Of a stretch of DNA of 7,355 nt, positions 5,661 to 7,355 are shown piece by piece. Source of the DNA: Microbacterium sp. (lineage in GTDB: Bacteria; Actinomycetota; Actinomycetes; Actinomycetales; Microbacteriaceae). The notes under the pieces were generated by a model, which saw nothing but the letters and a program-made list of their open reading frames with translations, was not told the DNA's origin and ran no database searches. How positions within the stretch are numbered: the first letter of the stretch is position 1; every line of letters begins with the position of its first letter. Position numbers and translations under genes: made by a program. Location of the stretch: NCBI GenBank assembly GCA_031286555.1, contig JAITUD010000265.1, positions 1 to 7,355 of the forward strand, in the 5' to 3' direction.

Positions 5661-7210
5661 AGAACCGAACGACCTCCCGGCTGCGCCGGACCGCCGCCGT
5701 CATCGCCGGCGTCGCCGCTGCGGCACTCGTACTGAGCGGATGCCTGTACTCGATGATCCCTGCCGAGTCGCCGCCGGCTGCCACCAAGGCCCCCGACACC
5801 GCCGGCGTCGCGGAGGACCTGCTGCCGTTCTACGGCCAGCAGCTCGACTGGAGCGGATGCGGTCCGTCGTTCGACTGCGCTGACGTGAAGGCGCCGCTGG
5901 ATTGGGAGGACCCGGGCAAGGGCGAGGTCGAGCTCGCGATCGTGCGGCACCGGGCGAGCGGCACCGCGAAGGGCTCGCTGCTGGTGAACCCGGGCGGTCC
6001 TGGTGCGAGCGGCAAGAGCTTCGTGCAGAACAGCCTGGACTACGCGGTCGGCAAGGATCTGGAGAAGTCCTTCGACGTGATCGGCTTCGATCCGCGCGGA
6101 GTGGGCGAATCGACCGCGGTGAAGTGCTTCGACGCGAAGCAGATGGATCAGTATCTCTACGGCATCCCGAAGTCGCCGCGGAACACTCCCGCCTGGGAGG
6201 CCGAGCTGAACGCCCGCAACAAGGCGTTCGGCGCCGCGTGCGACGAGAACTCGGGTGGCATCCTGCAGTTCGTCACGACCGTGAACGCCGCCCGCGACAT
6301 GGACCTGCTGCGCGCCGTGCTGGGTGACAAGGAGCTCAACTACCTGGGGTACTCCTATGGCACGTTCCTCGGCGCCACCTACGCGAAGCTGTATCCCGAG
6401 AGGGCCACGCACCTGGTGCTCGACGGCGCGATCGACCCGTCGGTGCCCGGGCTCGAGGTCGGCACCACCCAGGCTCTCGGATTCGAGTCGGCCCTGACCG
6501 CCTATCTCGAGAGCTGCGTGAAGAGCAAGGGCTGCCCGTTCAACGGAACCGTCGACGAGGCGCGTGCCGCCCTGTCCGCCCTGCTCGCCGCCGTCGACCG
6601 CAATCCGCTCAAGGGCGGCGACGGCCGGCTGATGGGCGCCGACACGATGCTCACCGGCATCATCCAGGCGCTGTACTCGCAGGACTACTGGGACTACCTC
6701 AGCCAGGCCCTGAACGGGGCTCTGCAGGGCGACCCGACGCAGATGTTCCTCCTGGCCGACAACTACAACGGCCGAGGCGAGGACGGCACCTACGCCGACA
6801 ACCAGACCGAGGCGTTCTCGGCGTACAACTGCATGGACTACCCGGTCGACACGAACCCCGCCGACGAGAAGGCGGCGCGCGCGAAGGTCGAGAAGGGCGC
6901 GCCCACGCTGGCGCCGTACTGGAACGCGCCCGACCCGTGCCTGGAGTGGCCCTACCCGGCCACCGGGAAGCGCGAGAAGATCGTCGCGCCCGGCTCCGGT
7001 CCGATCCTCGTGGTCGGCACGACCAACGACCCGGCGACGCCCTACGAGTGGTCCGAGTCGCTGGCCGACCAGCTCGAGAACGGCGTGCTCATCACGCGCG
7101 TCGGGGAGGGGCACACCGGCTACAACAAGGGCAACTCCTGCGTCGACGACGCCGTGAACTCGTTCTTCCTCGACGACACGGTGCCGAAGGACGGCCTGCG
7201 CTGTGAGTGA
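5657..7210 (+). CDS. Exported lipoprotein alpha/beta hydrolase, TAP-like peptidase
   Basis: This 517-residue protein is predicted to be a lipid-anchored serine hydrolase on the outer face of the membrane. The N terminus has a basic stretch (R4-R11), a hydrophobic core (13-26) and the lipobox LSGC, with C29 as the lipidated residue. The alpha/beta-hydrolase core shows an oxyanion-loop motif NPGGPGASG (111-119), FDPRGVGES (144-152) and the nucleophile elbow GYSYG (231-235, Ser233). The remaining triad members are D458 in TNDPATP and H486 in GEGHTGY, in a TAP-like C-terminal domain. Family precedent is the Streptomyces tripeptidyl aminopeptidase and the SlpD/SlpE lipoproteins; the actual substrate here is unknown and could be a peptide or ester. 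Ten further cysteines (68, 74, 157, 195, 287, 293, 392, 428, 495, 516) are an even number, as expected for disulfides outside the cell. The GTG start overlaps holB by 4 bp. Confidence 0.92.
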   Translation: MKNRTTSRLRRTAAVIAGVAAAALVLSGCLYSMIPAESPPAATKAPDTAGVAEDLLPFYGQQLDWSGCGPSFDCADVKAPLDWEDPGKGEVELAIVRHRASGTAKGSLLVNPGGPGASGKSFVQNSLDYAVGKDLEKSFDVIGFDPRGVGESTAVKCFDAKQMDQYLYGIPKSPRNTPAWEAELNARNKAFGAACDENSGGILQFVTTVNAARDMDLLRAVLGDKELNYLGYSYGTFLGATYAKLYPERATHLVLDGAIDPSVPGLEVGTTQALGFESALTAYLESCVKSKGCPFNGTVDEARAALSALLAAVDRNPLKGGDGRLMGADTMLTGIIQALYSQDYWDYLSQALNGALQGDPTQMFLLADNYNGRGEDGTYADNQTEAFSAYNCMDYPVDTNPADEKAARAKVEKGAPTLAPYWNAPDPCLEWPYPATGKREKIVAPGSGPILVVGTTNDPATPYEWSESLADQLENGVLITRVGEGHTGYNKGNSCVDDAVNSFFLDDTVPKDGLRCE

Positions 7211-7247
7211 GTGCCGGCTCGGTTTCGCGGCAAGGCCTCTGACAGGG

Positions 7248-7253
7248 TAGGAT
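7248..7253 (+). promoter_or_regulatory. Candidate -10 box for tRNA-Thr
   Basis: TAGGAT lies 29 bp before the tRNA in the 72-bp spacer after the hydrolase gene. Initiation near 7260 would give a leader of about 20-23 nt. No convincing -35 box is seen; TTCGCG at 7224-7229, 18 bp upstream, matches only half of TTGACA. There is also no clear terminator for the hydrolase gene in this spacer, so read-through is possible. Confidence 0.35.
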
Positions 7254-7261
7254 CGTTGATC

Positions 7262-7280
7262 GTGCCGCGGTTCGCGGCGC
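7262..7280 (+). other. Hairpin in the tRNA-Thr leader
   Basis: GCCGCG (7264-7269) and CGCGGC (7273-7278) pair perfectly around a GTT loop. The stem extends by a T-G pair and a G-C pair to 7262 and 7280. It ends 2 nt before the first base of the tRNA. There is no T run after it, so it is not a standard terminator. It may be a leader structure removed by RNase P processing, or it may be chance in GC-rich DNA. Confidence 0.35.
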
Positions 7281-7282
7281 AG

Positions 7283-7354
7283 GCCACCTTAGCTCAGGGG
7301 TAGAGCAGTTCCCTCGTAAAGAACAGGTCGTCAGTTCAAATCTGACAGGTGGCT
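7283..7354 (+). tRNA. tRNA-Thr, anticodon CGU
   Basis: All four arms fold from the sequence. The 7-bp acceptor stem is GCCACCT with AGGTGGC (7347-7353). The D stem is GCTC/GAGC with a 7-nt loop containing GG. The anticodon arm has the loop CTCGTAA (7313-7319), giving anticodon CGT at 7315-7317 with T33 before it and A37 after it. The variable loop has 5 nt, and the T stem is GTCAG/CTGAC with the loop TTCAAAT. It reads ACG threonine codons. The discriminator base is T7354. The window ends one base later, so whether CCA is encoded cannot be seen. One pair in the anticodon stem (C7312 with A7320, positions 31-39) is mismatched. Confidence 0.95.
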
Positions 7355-7355
7355 C

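Noticed and set aside
4236..7114. Long minus-strand open frames opposite tmk/holB (4236-5564) and opposite holB/hydrolase (5345-7114)
   Set aside because: Both lie antisense to well-supported genes and show the same Arg/Gly/Val/Leu/His-rich composition. Stop codons are simply rare in these frames in GC-rich DNA.
1..7355. CRISPR arrays, insertion sequences, integrase or phage genes, toxin-antitoxin pairs, attachment site at the tRNA
   Set aside because: No spaced direct repeats, transposase motifs, terminal inverted repeats or small toxin-like genes were seen. The tRNA lies at the window end, so sequence beyond it, where an integrated element could begin, is not visible.

Overview
The window is a high-GC, gene-dense stretch of an actinobacterial chromosome. 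The best guess is Microbacteriaceae, possibly Microbacterium. The grounds are strong G/C preference at third codon positions, TAGGCT/TAGGAT-type -10 boxes, GTGA stop/start overlaps, a TopA without zinc fingers but with a lysine-rich tail, and dense use of the word GGCATCCG. The genus is an inference from style and gene order, not a database match. All convincing genes lie on the + strand.

Layout. (1) Positions 49-950 hold the distal end of a Tad (tight adherence / type IVb pilus) locus: a very short Flp-like pilin of the DUF4244 type, a TadE-like pseudopilin, and a small TadE/TadG-like protein. The ATPase and membrane-platform genes that normally precede them would lie upstream of the window. 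(2) After 81 bp without a gene, which holds a candidate promoter, comes topA (1032-3848, DNA topoisomerase I, TTG start). It overlaps tmk (3845-4465, thymidylate kinase) by 4 bp. (3) A 37-bp gap carries a -10 box placed for a leaderless transcript of holB (4503-5660, clamp-loader delta' subunit). holB in turn overlaps by 4 bp a gene for an exported lipoprotein of the alpha/beta-hydrolase/TAP-like peptidase family (5657-7210). (4) A 72-bp spacer leads to a tRNA-Thr(CGU) gene (7283-7354) at the window end.

Functionally the core is a DNA-replication and topology block: relaxation of negative supercoils, dTTP supply, and clamp loading. It is flanked by two cell-surface functions (pilus subunits and a lipid-anchored peptidase). 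This is largely conserved actinobacterial housekeeping, and I see no undescribed defence, mobile or regulatory system. The observations most worth a second look are the over-representation of the duplex word GGCATCCG/CGGATGCC in several reading phases, the loss of canonical nucleotide- and zinc-binding residues in the delta' subunit, and the tandem 15-bp repeat encoding the TopA tail.
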